Shown here: positions 1 through 8,516 of the stretch, piece after piece | How positions within the stretch are numbered: the first letter of the stretch is position 1 | Layout of the letters: each line of letters begins with the position of its first letter | Assembly: GCF_030068475.1 (NCBI RefSeq) | Contig: NZ_JAQOSP010000059.1 | Location: 1 to 60,564 of the forward strand | Direction: 5' to 3' | DNA from: Roseofilum acuticapitatum BLCC-M154 | Lineage (GTDB): Bacteria > Cyanobacteriota > Cyanobacteriia > Cyanobacteriales > Desertifilaceae | Length of the DNA stretch: 60,564 bases | Notes under the pieces: generated by a model | What the model was told of the DNA's origin: nothing | Seen by the model: only the letters and a program-made list of their open reading frames with translations | Databases searched by the model: none | Position numbers and translations under genes: made by a program

Positions 1-229
1 GGATAAAGGGTGAAGAAGCGGGCAAGATGCCCGCACTCCTCTAATCCCTTGATATTACTGGAGTGGGAGCGTCTCGCTCCCTAAATTTTTAATCATGGTA
101 TTTCCGCTTCGCGGACATGAACAATCGGACTTGATATAATATCGAGGTATCGCCCTCACCCCCAACCCCCTCTCCCACGGGAGAGGGGGCTTTCCACCCC
201 GAAAGCACCTACATTTAGGTCGATCAACT
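1..229. repeat. Composite of dispersed repeats at the window edge
   Basis: No gene is seen here. Positions 1-106 match, in inverted orientation and apparently base for base, the segment at about 11988-12093. This repeat contains the hairpin GCGGGCAAGATGCCCGC and a second hairpin GGGAGCGTCTCGCTCCC. It is followed by the CCGCTTCGCGGACATGAA motif near 105, also found near 17.6 and 45.2 kb, and by GGACTTGATATA at 128-139. At 166-189 lies a perfect 11-bp hairpin (CCCCCTCTCCC, loop AC, GGGAGAGGGGG) of the family also found at 9.4, 39.35, 41.0 and 51.1 kb. The left end is cut by the window. Confidence 0.85.
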
Positions 230-1090
230 TCAATTACTGCGATCTGCCCAGATTAGTGCTGAACTAGCATTCTCATCATAAGTCGCTACTCGCTCTTGAG
301 CCGCCCCATAATTTTCACTATCTTGGGGTACTTGAGCCATTAAATCTCGCGCTTGCTGCCATTGACTCGCCACTTCTTCCCACTCAGCACGGGTGCTTGC
401 CGTTTGTGCGAGTTCAGCCGCACTCATAGCGATATTAATCCCATCTCTCCAAGGGTTAGAGGATGCTGGGGGAACCGATGCCGGAGTTTCAGGAACAGCT
501 TCTGCGGGGGCTTCAGGAGGAGCTTCTGCGGGTACTTCTGCGGCAGTTTGTTCAGGGGCAGCCTCTGGAGCGGTAGCAGGAATCATAGGAGCTGGAGCGG
601 GACGAAGGAAAAACCACCAAACCGCACCACCAATTAGAGCAACAATGGGGATAGCTAACAAGGGCAGGAACTTATTCGCCCCTGATTTCTTCTGCTCTCC
701 CGATTCATCAGACTCGGAGTCTAAAGGCTCCGCACCATCGAGATCGTTATCGTTATAAGAATTCATATCATCATCAGGATCGTCAAGGGCAAAATTGGGT
801 AAATCGTCCTCCTCATCTTTCCCTTGCAAGAGGTCAAGGGTTTCACTCCAACTCGGCTTTTTCGCTCCTATTTGGCGGCCATAAATTTGTAGGGTAGGGA
901 AGGAGTCAATACCCATATTAAGGATTTCATCATGAACGATCGCCACATATTGTTCCTTTTCGGGTATGGTTTCCCCTTCGAGGAGGATATGTAAACAGCC
1001 TTCTTTGATCAGTGCTTTAGCGGTAACCCCTTGGGGTTGTAAGACACTGTTTAGAGCATCGGTGATCTCTGCTGGATTAGGTTGTGCCAT
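230..1090 (-). CDS. Single-pass membrane protein of unknown function
   Basis: The ATG at 1090 gives about 286 residues starting MAQPNPAEIT; a TTG 36 bases further upstream is an alternative. Three parts are visible. The first is an N-terminal globular domain of about 90 residues. The second is an acidic linker rich in Asp, Asn and Glu, ending in a short basic stretch. The third is one strongly hydrophobic segment (FLPLLAIPIVALIGGAVWWF) followed by a Pro/Ala/Glu-rich stretch and a short C-terminal helical domain containing Trp and Gln. This fits a cytoplasmic domain anchored in the membrane with a spacer and a small domain on the other side. The family is not recognised, though cyanobacteria have proteins of this layout. 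No partner gene is adjacent. Confidence 0.75.
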   Translation of the reverse strand: MAQPNPAEITDALNSVLQPQGVTAKALIKEGCLHILLEGETIPEKEQYVAIVHDEILNMGIDSFPTLQIYGRQIGAKKPSWSETLDLLQGKDEEDDLPNFALDDPDDDMNSYNDNDLDGAEPLDSESDESGEQKKSGANKFLPLLAIPIVALIGGAVWWFFLRPAPAPMIPATAPEAAPEQTAAEVPAEAPPEAPAEAVPETPASVPPASSNPWRDGINIAMSAAELAQTASTRAEWEEVASQWQQARDLMAQVPQDSENYGAAQERVATYDENASSALIWADRSN

Positions 1091-1537
1091 GGCGCTGAGT
1101 ACCCTGAACCGGATGAACTTGGACAAGGAGGGGTGAGACAGACAATGGCCGCTCAGGTTCGGTTTTTTTGGCCATTACTACTCGCGTCAATAGTAGCAGA
1201 GTTTGAGAGTCTATGGCAGTTTTTTCGTTATCTTAGATGTATGTGTCGTTTTTAGCTGGAGTAGGGGTTATGGGTTGGAAGTCGGTGCTGCGAGGGGGGG
1301 GTAGTAGCAGCCAAGGTTTACCCAGAGTGCCTATAATTTAGCTCAATCGAATCAGATCCGGTTGGGCGATCGCCAGCAACTGGTTGATTTTATGCTTCAA
1401 GGGAATAGTAAGATTCACCCTCTAACATAACTTCTACGATTTTTGTTTCTATGCTTTTCTTACGATGAGCAGTCAATAGTTAAAAATTGGGACTTAGAAA
1501 CCCGGTTTCTTCCAGAAACCGGGTTTCTAAAAGCACC
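1091..1537. other. Gene-free stretch with a rfbB-distal inverted repeat
   Basis: No convincing coding sequence was found in this 447-base gap. It holds the upstream region of the preceding minus-strand gene, a G-run near 1291-1298, one GGCGATCGCC site near 1364, and the perfect inverted repeat at 1496-1528 listed separately. Confidence 0.6.
1496..1528. repeat. 15-bp perfect inverted repeat, possible terminator of rfbB
   Basis: AGAAACCCGGTTTCT at 1496-1510 and its reverse complement at 1514-1528 are separated by only three bases. It lies just past the stop codon of the minus-strand dehydratase and could end that transcript, but no T-run follows it on the minus strand. A single copy of the same 15-mer occurs at 17286-17300, so this is also a dispersed repeat. 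Confidence 0.8.
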
Positions 1538-2611
1538 TTACCCTTCATAAACTTGGCGGTAATAGTCCTGATATTCTTGAGAAAGTAAGGGTTGCCACCA
1601 ATCTTGATGATCTAAGTACCATTTCAGGGTTTGGCGTAGTCCTTCCTCTACGGTAACCGAGGGTTGCCAACCGAGTTCGGTTTGAATTTTAGTCGAATCG
1701 ATCGCGTAGCGGCGATCGTGTCCGAGTCTATCCTTAACAAACGTAATCAGGTTACGACAAGGACGGACGGGGAGCTGGGGCGCGAGTTCATCCATCAGGT
1801 CGCATAAAAGGGTTACTAAGTCAATATTTTTAACTTCATTATTTCCCCCTACATTGTAAGTTTCCCCTGGTTTTCCCTTATGAATAACCACATCTAGAGC
1901 GCTGCAATGGTCAATCACATAGAGCCAATCCCGGATATTTTGACCATCGCCGTAAACGGGTAAATTTTTGCCGATTAAGGTGTTAATTGTCATCAAGGGA
2001 ATCAGCTTTTCAGGAAATTGATAGGGGCCATAATTATTGGAGCAATTGGTAATAATCGTGGGTAAATTATAGGTATGATAATAGGCGCGAACCAGGTGAT
2101 CGCTGCCTGCTTTGGAGGCAGAATAGGGACTGTTAGGCGCGTAGGGTGTGGTTTCTTGAAATGCGGGATCATTGGGCCCTAAAGAGCCATAAACTTCATC
2201 GGTAGAGACATGCAAAAATAAGCCCTTATCGGATAGGGTGGGATAATGCTGGCGGAAGGCTTCTAAGAGGGTGAATGTACCGACGACATTGGTTTGTACA
2301 AATGCCCCAGGGCCGAGGATAGAGCGGTCTACATGGGATTCGGCGGCGAAGTGGGCAAGGGTATCAATCTGTTCTTCGGCTAAGAGTTGGTCAATGAGGG
2401 GGCGATCGCCGATATCTCCCTGTACAAATCGAAACTGAAGACGATCCTTCACCGGCTGTAAATTAGCCAAATTTCCCGCATAGGTGAGCGCATCTAAGAC
2501 CACTATACGGTCTTGAGGGTGGCGATCGCACCAGTATTGCACAAAATTCGAGCCAATAAACCCCGCACCACCCGTAACCAAAACACGACGAGAACTACGA
2601 TTTTCCATCAC
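1538..2611 (-). CDS. rfbB: dTDP-glucose 4,6-dehydratase
   Basis: This extended short-chain dehydrogenase converts dTDP-glucose to dTDP-4-keto-6-deoxyglucose, the second step toward dTDP-rhamnose. The NAD-binding glycine motif GGAGFIGSN is at about residues 14-22. The catalytic triad elements are the STDEVYG stretch (Thr137, Asp138, Glu139) and Tyr163-x3-Lys167 in SPYSASK. The Asp-Glu pair after Thr is characteristic of 4,6-dehydratases rather than 4-epimerases. The length of 357 residues is normal. Two adjacent ATG codons (2611 and 2608) are possible starts. A PfkB-type sugar kinase lies upstream on the same strand, separated by a hairpin-repeat array. No rfbA, rfbC or rfbD is in the window. 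Confidence 0.95.
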   Translation of the reverse strand: MMENRSSRRVLVTGGAGFIGSNFVQYWCDRHPQDRIVVLDALTYAGNLANLQPVKDRLQFRFVQGDIGDRPLIDQLLAEEQIDTLAHFAAESHVDRSILGPGAFVQTNVVGTFTLLEAFRQHYPTLSDKGLFLHVSTDEVYGSLGPNDPAFQETTPYAPNSPYSASKAGSDHLVRAYYHTYNLPTIITNCSNNYGPYQFPEKLIPLMTINTLIGKNLPVYGDGQNIRDWLYVIDHCSALDVVIHKGKPGETYNVGGNNEVKNIDLVTLLCDLMDELAPQLPVRPCRNLITFVKDRLGHDRRYAIDSTKIQTELGWQPSVTVEEGLRQTLKWYLDHQDWWQPLLSQEYQDYYRQVYEG

Positions 2612-2663
2612 CTTAAATATCCTTAACCTAGTGGACTGTCTCAGCTAATTTGGTGCTGGAGGA

Positions 2664-2937
2664 ATGCGAGCGTCTCGCTCGCTAGGGAAAGGCAGCGAGC
2701 AAGATGCTCGCACTCCTCCTTTTGAGAGAAAGGTAGCGAGCAAGATGCTCGCACTCCTCCTTACTTTGAGAAAGGTAGCGAGCAAGATGCTCGCACTCCT
2801 TACTTTGAGAAAGGTAGCGAGCAAGATGCTCGCACTCCTTACTTTGAGAAAGGTAGCGAGCAAGATGCTCGCACTCCTTGCTTTGAGAAAGGTAGCGAGC
2901 AAGATGCTCGCACTCCTTGCTTTGAGAAAGACAGAAT
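2664..2937. repeat. Tandem array of hairpin repeats, period 39-42 bp
   Basis: Six copies of the perfect hairpin GCGAGCAAGATGCTCGC start at 2695, 2736, 2778, 2817, 2856 and 2895. The spacing is 41, 42, 39, 39 and 39 bp. The spacer reads roughly ACTCCTTACTTTGAGAAAG. A seventh, related hairpin (GCGAGCGTCTCGCTCGC) starts at 2666. The array occupies the gap between two minus-strand genes, the sugar kinase and rfbB. The units stay open in several reading frames and so create spurious open frames on both strands. Relatives with GCGGGCAAGATGCCCGC lie at the window start, near 12.05 kb and near 45.28 kb. Confidence 0.95.
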
Positions 2938-2958
2938 CTATTCCCCACTGCCTACTCC

Positions 2959-4008
2959 CTACTCATTGTCCAGCATATCCGCTAAAGCCTGTTTCATCTC
3001 TTCACCATTAGTCGTTGCTGTTCCGAAGTGGCGCACCACCAGAGAAGCCGCCAAATTACCCAACACCGTCGCCTCCCAGAACGAAGCCCCCACACACAAC
3101 GCCAAAGAAATCGCTGCAATCACCGTATCCCCCGCTCCGGTCACATCAAACACCTGACGACGGTTAAAGGCAGGAATGTGAACCATGGGCTTTTCAGGTG
3201 TAAATAAGCTCATACCCTCATCCCCGCGAGTAATCAGAAGATGACCAGCTTGAGTCATTTTTAACAAATCTTTCCCCGCTTGCATTAACCGCTCATCGTC
3301 ATCAATGGCATAACCCACTGCCTGTTCTGCCTCCGGTAAATTGGGAGTAAACAAGGTCGCTCCCTGGTAGCGCGGCAAATCCTTCTGAGTATCCACCATC
3401 ACTCGCTTGTGTTTTAAACTTGTAGAAATTACTGGAGAGAGTTGCCCATCCGGTCGAGTGCAAAAAGCTCCATCCCCATAGTCCGAACAAATTATCCCGT
3501 CTACTTGGTCTAATTGGGATTGAACATAATCTGCTAACGCCTGTTGTAAAGATAACTCTGGCAACCGATCCGACTTGCGATCGACCCGCACAATTTGCTG
3601 AGTCACCGACTGACGAGCATGGCCAGAAATGCGGGTTTTGGTCACGGTTGGTCGGGTTTCATCGATCAGAATGCCTTGGGTATTAATTCCCGCTTCCTCA
3701 AAAATCCGCCGCAGGGCTTGCCCTTGGTCATCTTTTCCCACAATACCCACCGCTTTAATTTGTCCCCCCAATTTCGCCAAATTATAAACCGCGTTGGCTC
3801 CCCCTCCAGGAATTTGGCGAGTTTCCTCATGGCGTAAAATCAGAACGGGCGCTTCTCTGGAGAGTCGTTCTACTTGACCGGTGAGGAATTCATCGAGGGT
3901 TAGATCGCCAACCACTAGCACTTTAGCAGTCGGGAAGCGATCGATCAGTTCATTTAAACGGCTTTGGTTCTGTTTGAGTTGCCCGATTAAATCTGCGGGT
4001 AAGGTCAT
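2959..4008 (-). CDS. PfkB-family sugar kinase, heptose-kinase-like (RfaE1/HldE N-domain type)
   Basis: This 349-residue carbohydrate kinase resembles the kinase half of HldE/RfaE, which phosphorylates heptose 7-phosphate for ADP-heptose synthesis. The N-terminal VVGDLTLDEFLTG stretch, the GGGANAVYNLAKLG glycine-rich segment and the C-terminal DVTGAGDT anion-hole and catalytic Asp motif are typical of PfkB enzymes. The cytidylyltransferase half of bifunctional HldE is absent. The true sugar cannot be told from sequence. It lies upstream of rfbB on the same strand, so a role in nucleotide-sugar or polysaccharide supply is plausible. Confidence 0.85.
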   Translation of the reverse strand: MTLPADLIGQLKQNQSRLNELIDRFPTAKVLVVGDLTLDEFLTGQVERLSREAPVLILRHEETRQIPGGGANAVYNLAKLGGQIKAVGIVGKDDQGQALRRIFEEAGINTQGILIDETRPTVTKTRISGHARQSVTQQIVRVDRKSDRLPELSLQQALADYVQSQLDQVDGIICSDYGDGAFCTRPDGQLSPVISTSLKHKRVMVDTQKDLPRYQGATLFTPNLPEAEQAVGYAIDDDERLMQAGKDLLKMTQAGHLLITRGDEGMSLFTPEKPMVHIPAFNRRQVFDVTGAGDTVIAAISLALCVGASFWEATVLGNLAASLVVRHFGTATTNGEEMKQALADMLDNE

Positions 4009-4125
4009 ATGAGTTGAGGGGGTTGAATGTTAAACCTTAATCAGTCTACGATCGCCCCTGAACCCTGGCTATGGGAGATGGGCCCTATTGCGGGTAAAAT
4101 TATTGCAGTTGCATAATCGGCGATC

Positions 4126-5076
4126 GTGACTAGATTTATCCATGACCAGTTTGCCAAACAATATCTGAGCGAAATGCTCTCCTCTTTTGGCACAGTAGAA
4201 ACCAGCAAAGATGTTGCCTCAGAAGTCCGCCAAGTTGATGTGTACTTTACCCCATCTTCTTCCGAACTTGATAGCAGCGAACTTGGGTTGTTAGGGAAAC
4301 TCACGGAAACTCCGGCAATCTTTGAACCCTTTCGTAATCCCATCACAGCTAAGGACATTCGCACCTGTCTGTTGAAATTATTGGTACTGCAAGCCAAAGA
4401 GGAACGGGAAAGAGACAATACACAACAGACCAATACTGAGCCACCGAAACTATGGATATTAACTCCCACAGCATCAGAAAACTTACTAGAGAGCGCTGGT
4501 GCAAAAGAGTTAGCCAATGAACCGACAGGAGTCTATTATTGTCCAGCGCTCTACAAAAGTGCCATTATCGTTATCCATCAACTCCCTCGCACACCAGAGA
4601 CGCTATGGTTGAGACTCTTAGGACGCGGAAGAATCCAACAGCAAGCCATTCGAGAACTCGAAGCGTTACCTAAAGGAAATCGCTGGCGAGCGAATGTGAT
4701 AAAATTGGTCTACGAACTTTTAACCATTCTAGCCACTAGGCAAAACCAAGAAGCAGATCGAGATGATGAGGAGCTAATCGTGACTTTAACTCAACTCTAT
4801 GAAGAAGCGATCGCCCAACTGCGTGAAGAAGGACGACAAGAGGGACGACAAGAGGGACGGCAAGAGGGACGGCAAGAAGGACGGCAAGAGGGGGAAGAGC
4901 AAGCCACTGTACGCTTCATAACCAATCTCTTACGAGTTCGGTTTGGAGAAGTGGATGAGGAGCTTGCCGCCATTATAGGGCGAATAGCCGCCCTGCCTTC
5001 AGAAGAATTTACCCCTCTACTTCTACAATTGTCTCGTGAAGAGTTACTCCTGCGATTTAGGGTAGAACAGGACTAA
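4126..5076 (+). CDS. DUF4351-type protein with EGRQ repeat linker (Rpn/PD-(D/E)XK-related)
   Basis: The 316-residue protein begins MTRFIHDQFAKQYLSEML, as in a large cyanobacterial family related to Rpn/transposase-like PD-(D/E)XK nucleases. The central part includes EVRQVDVYFTP, ELGLLGKL and KLWILTPTAS. Five EGRQ tetrapeptides at about residues 239-261 form a charged helical linker. The last 50 residues (LLRVRFGEVDEELAAIIGRI and following) resemble DUF4351. Nuclease activity is not shown. The sequence immediately downstream repeats the 3' third of this gene in frame after a single TAA stop. Confidence 0.8.
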   Translation: MTRFIHDQFAKQYLSEMLSSFGTVETSKDVASEVRQVDVYFTPSSSELDSSELGLLGKLTETPAIFEPFRNPITAKDIRTCLLKLLVLQAKEERERDNTQQTNTEPPKLWILTPTASENLLESAGAKELANEPTGVYYCPALYKSAIIVIHQLPRTPETLWLRLLGRGRIQQQAIRELEALPKGNRWRANVIKLVYELLTILATRQNQEADRDDEELIVTLTQLYEEAIAQLREEGRQEGRQEGRQEGRQEGRQEGEEQATVRFITNLLRVRFGEVDEELAAIIGRIAALPSEEFTPLLLQLSREELLLRFRVEQD

Positions 5077-5418
5077 GTGTCAGAGGAGTGGCTCATCGTG
5101 ACTTTAACTCAACTCTATGAAGAAGCGATCGCCCAACTGCGTGAAGAAGGACGACAAGAAGGACAACAAGAGGGACGGCAAGAAGGACGACAAGAGGGAC
5201 GGCAAGAGGGACGACAAGAAGGACGACAAGAGGGGGAAGAGCAAGCCACTGTGCGCTTCATAACCAATCTCTTACGAGTTCGGTTTGGAGAACTGGATGA
5301 GGAACTGAGAGCTATTGTAGGGCGAATAGCCGCCCTGCCTTCAGAAGAATTTACCCCTCTGGTTCTACAATTGTCTCGTGAAGAGTTACTCAGACAATTT
5401 ACGACAGAGAACGAATAA
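5077..5418 (+). CDS. Duplicated C-terminal tail of the preceding gene (fragment)
   Basis: A GTG codon directly abuts the stop of the upstream gene and is in the same frame. The 113 residues repeat the upstream tail almost exactly from IVTLTQLYEEAIAQLREEG onward, but with seven EGRQ-type units (one reads EGQQ) instead of five. This is a local tandem duplication of roughly 300 bp. It has no copy of the N-terminal or central domain, so it is either a small tail-only protein, a read-through extension, or a decaying fragment. No strong ribosome-binding site is seen; translational coupling is possible. Confidence 0.6.
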   Translation: MSEEWLIVTLTQLYEEAIAQLREEGRQEGQQEGRQEGRQEGRQEGRQEGRQEGEEQATVRFITNLLRVRFGELDEELRAIVGRIAALPSEEFTPLVLQLSREELLRQFTTENE

Positions 5419-5458
5419 CCATAGGAGTGAGTGAACCCCAAACTTAACGCTGGATCGG

Positions 5459-5491
5459 GATGCTCTCAATCAATCAGAGGTTGGGAGCATC
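5459..5491 (+). terminator. Hairpin downstream of the DUF4351 genes
   Basis: GATGCTCTCAA at 5459-5469 pairs with TTGGGAGCATC at 5481-5491 over 11 positions with one G-U pair and an 11-base loop. A short T-containing run (TTCATT) follows. It lies about 40 bases after the stop and fits a weak intrinsic terminator. Confidence 0.5.
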
Positions 5492-5555
5492 TTCATTACC
5501 CATTACCAGCCTGTAGCGCTATATAATCAAAGCCAAATTCCCAAATGGAGTCTAG

Positions 5556-5933
5556 ATGATGAAAACTCGTATAGTTGCCAGCCTGTTAACGGGTTTAACA
5601 GCGTTTTTAGGATCTATGGGAATTTCGGAAGCCGCTTGGGCGCAACACCGCCGAAATTTCCATGAACTGATTGATTTAAATCCCACGTTATACCGCCAGA
5701 TTTGTAATCAAATTCAATCGAGTTCTGAAAATTGTAATAATACTTATCGGTTGGGTGTGCCGATGTATTTGGTAACTGGAAATTTAGGAGAAATATCTTA
5801 TGTAACAATTCTGAATAAACAGCTTTATATTTGGGATTGGGTGAATGGGAATTGGAATCCTGAGAGGGATATGCCGGTAGGAACTTATCAGTTTGTGTTA
5901 TTACTGAGAGAGGTACAAGAAGAAGCTCCTTAA
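5556..5933 (+). CDS. Small secreted protein of unknown function
   Basis: The 125-residue protein has a signal peptide (basic start MMKTR, hydrophobic core ASLLTGLTAFLGSMG, likely cleavage after AAWA). The mature part contains two Cys residues (in QICNQI and ENCNNT) that could form a disulfide, and a Trp-rich strand segment (YIWDWVNGNW). The family is not recognised. It is followed after 36 bases by a gene for another exported protein on the same strand, so the two may be co-transcribed. Confidence 0.7.
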   Translation: MMKTRIVASLLTGLTAFLGSMGISEAAWAQHRRNFHELIDLNPTLYRQICNQIQSSSENCNNTYRLGVPMYLVTGNLGEISYVTILNKQLYIWDWVNGNWNPERDMPVGTYQFVLLLREVQEEAP

Positions 5934-5969
5934 GGAGTATGCCTAGGATGGTTGAGTTTTGAGTAAAGT

Positions 5970-7592
5970 ATGAGGATCATGAAGCGATCGCACCAGCGAT
6001 GGGGTTTAAGATGTGTCTTAGCTTTGCTGACCGGGTGGTGTGCCTTAGCACAAGCTGCCTATGGAGCCGATCGCATTAATCTCCGCTTAGGATTATGGCA
6101 GAGCCAAATTGCGATCGCCGACTTAGAAGACTTTAGCGAAACCGGAACCCTATCCCCAGCCTTACAACCCTACCGCTCTGTCCTTACTCCCAAGGTGCAG
6201 CAGCTCTTAGATTATCGCTTTCCCATCGATACCCAACTGGGCGATCGCATCCTCAGAAATATTTTCCACTCCCCCCTAAGTCTACAAATTTACCAAAGCA
6301 TTGTTCCCATGTTGCCCGATAGTCGCCTCGACTATCTAGAGCAAGCCGTAACCACTACCCTGAAAAACAACCATTTCAGTGTTCTCTCCATTCTCAAAGC
6401 CTATCCCGGTAAAGAAATTACCCTTAATCTGTCCGCCGCTTTATCTTTTGCGCTCCAATTCAACCATGATTATTGGCAAAGTCGGCTTCTAGAACCCTTA
6501 CTGGTGCGGGATTTGTTAGTTAATTCCCCAGAGGATCTTGTCGGGGAAATCGATCCGAGTCAACCGGCGGATGGGCCAGTAGAAAAAACATCCTTAATCC
6601 TGCGAGATAGCCAGAGAAATCGAATCATTCCCGTAGATCTCTACACAGTTCCTGGATCGCTAGATTCTGCCCCCCTAGTGGTCATCTCCCATGGCTTTGG
6701 TTCCGATCGCAATTATTTATCCGGTTTAGCGTATCATTTAGCCTCCCATGGCCTAACCGTAGCGGCGATCGAGCATCCTGGAAGTAGCCTCAGATGGTTA
6801 ATGAAAGGGTCAAAATTTAGCCATTTAGCCACCTTAGTTCCCCCGGAAGAATTTATCGATCGCCCCCAAGATATCCGGTTTATGCTCGATTATCTAGAAA
6901 CCGTCAATCATCAACCCGGCCCCTTTTACAGCAAACTGAACACCAATAAAGTGACAATGGTGGGTCATTCCTTGGGGGGATATACCGCCTTCGTTTTAGC
7001 CGGTGCAGAGCTAGATTTAGCCAGTTTACGCCATTTTTGCCGCGATCGCCTCCCCCTGGGTCGTTCTCCGGCTGACTGGTTGCAATGTGCAGCAGCCGAT
7101 CTCACCACTGTTCCCCAGTCTCTCAAGGATGACCGCATTGCACAAGTAATCGCCATTAGTCCCGTCATCGGCCGTTTATTTGGCGAAACCGGCATCAGCA
7201 AAGTCAAAATTCCTACCTTAATCTTAGCCAATACCAATGATGCCGTTACCCCTGCCCTCGAACATCAAATTCGCCCCTTCAACCACTTAACCGGGCCCAA
7301 ATATCTCCTGACTGCCATTGGAACCCCCCATTTAAGTATTGGTAATCTGAGATATTCCAATTCAGTGGCTTCCCCCTTTCAACCCTTGCAACACTTGCTT
7401 AATGGCGTTTCCTTAGCCTTTATCAAACAATTAACCCCAGAAAAAGAGAACTATCAAGTCTTCCTCAGTCCCACTTATGCCCAATCTTTTTCCACTCCTC
7501 AAATACCCCTGCGCTTAAATCAGTCCCTTCCAGGCAGTTTATGGGAGCGAATAGAAGTCAGTCGTTTGTTGCATTGGCTCGGTTGGAGTTAA
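5970..7592 (+). CDS. Secreted alpha/beta hydrolase with N-terminal DUF1400
   Basis: A signal peptide (CVLALLTGWCALAQAAYGA) is followed by a DUF1400 region and then an alpha/beta-hydrolase domain related to platelet-activating-factor acetylhydrolase and dienelactone hydrolase. The nucleophile elbow VGHSLGG is at about residues 330-336. An HGFGSDR oxyanion segment lies near residue 241, and an ANTNDAVTP acid loop and GTPHLSIG histidine loop lie further on. The length of 540 residues fits this cyanobacterial family. The substrate is unknown; a lipid or ester is likely. The second ATG at 5979 is preceded by GAGG and may be the true start. Confidence 0.85.
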   Translation: MRIMKRSHQRWGLRCVLALLTGWCALAQAAYGADRINLRLGLWQSQIAIADLEDFSETGTLSPALQPYRSVLTPKVQQLLDYRFPIDTQLGDRILRNIFHSPLSLQIYQSIVPMLPDSRLDYLEQAVTTTLKNNHFSVLSILKAYPGKEITLNLSAALSFALQFNHDYWQSRLLEPLLVRDLLVNSPEDLVGEIDPSQPADGPVEKTSLILRDSQRNRIIPVDLYTVPGSLDSAPLVVISHGFGSDRNYLSGLAYHLASHGLTVAAIEHPGSSLRWLMKGSKFSHLATLVPPEEFIDRPQDIRFMLDYLETVNHQPGPFYSKLNTNKVTMVGHSLGGYTAFVLAGAELDLASLRHFCRDRLPLGRSPADWLQCAAADLTTVPQSLKDDRIAQVIAISPVIGRLFGETGISKVKIPTLILANTNDAVTPALEHQIRPFNHLTGPKYLLTAIGTPHLSIGNLRYSNSVASPFQPLQHLLNGVSLAFIKQLTPEKENYQVFLSPTYAQSFSTPQIPLRLNQSLPGSLWERIEVSRLLHWLGWS

Positions 7593-7626
7593 TTAACAAG
7601 GAACAATTACAGAGGTTTAAACTAGA

Positions 7627-8478
7627 CTAATCCCGGTTTTCCATAACGCCTACGAGAGATTGTAAATCAAAGTCGCGATCGCGCCCACTTAAACAAATCC
7701 CCGAACTCATCACCGTTAAATCTCCTTTACTAATGGCAGAAACATGCTGTTCTCCATCCGCCGTTGTCCATTCGACGTGCCAATAGTCTCCTCGATCGCC
7801 AAAGTCTTGCAGCGCTCCTCCCCCTTGTTGGAGTGCTTGATTTAAGCGACGGCGATCGCGTTTTTCGCTACTAAATTCTTCCTGTTGCCCAGCCACTAAC
7901 TCATAAGTAATTTTCGCTTCCGGAGTCATGCCCGAAAACTGGAGAGTTTCCGGCTCAGTCAACTGTTTTAAGTGATGCTTAAGAGTATCGATCATTTGCG
8001 GATCGGCGCGGCGATCGACACTCTCAAACCACCAGCTAGAGCCATCTCCACGGGCGATAATCGTTTCAAACGCTCCGCCTTCAGTCACTAAATGAACAGG
8101 AGTCGGTTGAGTAATTCCATAGCGTCTTTTCGCTTCATCCCCATTCACCGGATAAGCTAACCAAGTTTGTCCTTTAAGGCGATAACCGAGCCAAAATCTC
8201 AGGGGTTTGAGCAAACTTAAATACTCGCTAATTTGGGGCAAAGTTGGCTCATCAACCCATTGAGCTGTGCGCGTATCCAGAGGTTTGAAAATTCCCCAGC
8301 CTTCAAAATCGGCGGGTTGAGGTTGGAAAGAATACGCAATAGAGGAGATCGCGCCAGCGAAACGGAGTTTTATCGCCGTTTTCAGCCCTCCTCCCGCTAC
8401 ACAAGGCGCGAGAAACTCCTGTTCTTGTAATTCTTTTTCCTGCTGTGTCAGTTGATTTAAGAGTTTGTTAATATCCAT
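7627..8478 (-). CDS. Conserved hypothetical protein
   Basis: The 283-residue soluble protein opens with a short helix (MDINKLLNQLTQQEKELQEQ) followed by a segment describing a small beta-rich domain (FLAPCVAGGGLKTAIKLRFAG). No catalytic motif is recognised. It has no signal peptide or membrane segment. The family looks cyanobacterial. It diverges from the DUF4079 gene, with only 38 bases between the two starts, so the two genes share a promoter region. Confidence 0.75.
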   Translation of the reverse strand: MDINKLLNQLTQQEKELQEQEFLAPCVAGGGLKTAIKLRFAGAISSIAYSFQPQPADFEGWGIFKPLDTRTAQWVDEPTLPQISEYLSLLKPLRFWLGYRLKGQTWLAYPVNGDEAKRRYGITQPTPVHLVTEGGAFETIIARGDGSSWWFESVDRRADPQMIDTLKHHLKQLTEPETLQFSGMTPEAKITYELVAGQQEEFSSEKRDRRRLNQALQQGGGALQDFGDRGDYWHVEWTTADGEQHVSAISKGDLTVMSSGICLSGRDRDFDLQSLVGVMENRD

Positions 8479-8516
8479 CCATATTCCCCTTTCTTCCTTA
8501 TACCGTTGTAACCCCT

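Noticed and set aside
353-758. Plus-strand open frames opposite the Pro/Ala-rich part of the first gene.
   Set aside because: They are shadows of the low-complexity coding sequence on the minus strand.
2664-2937. Possible CRISPR array because of regular repeats of about 39 bp.
   Set aside because: The spacers are nearly identical to each other rather than unique, the unit is a short hairpin, and no cas genes are nearby.
2645-3011. Overlapping long open frames on both strands coding for repeated SKECEHLARYL-like or KVASKMLALL-like peptides.
   Set aside because: They are read from the 39-bp hairpin array, which happens to be open in several frames. No start signals or protein-like composition support them.
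5115-5441. Minus-strand frame coding for repeated RPSC units.
   Set aside because: It is the antisense reading of the EGRQ repeats of the duplicated tail.
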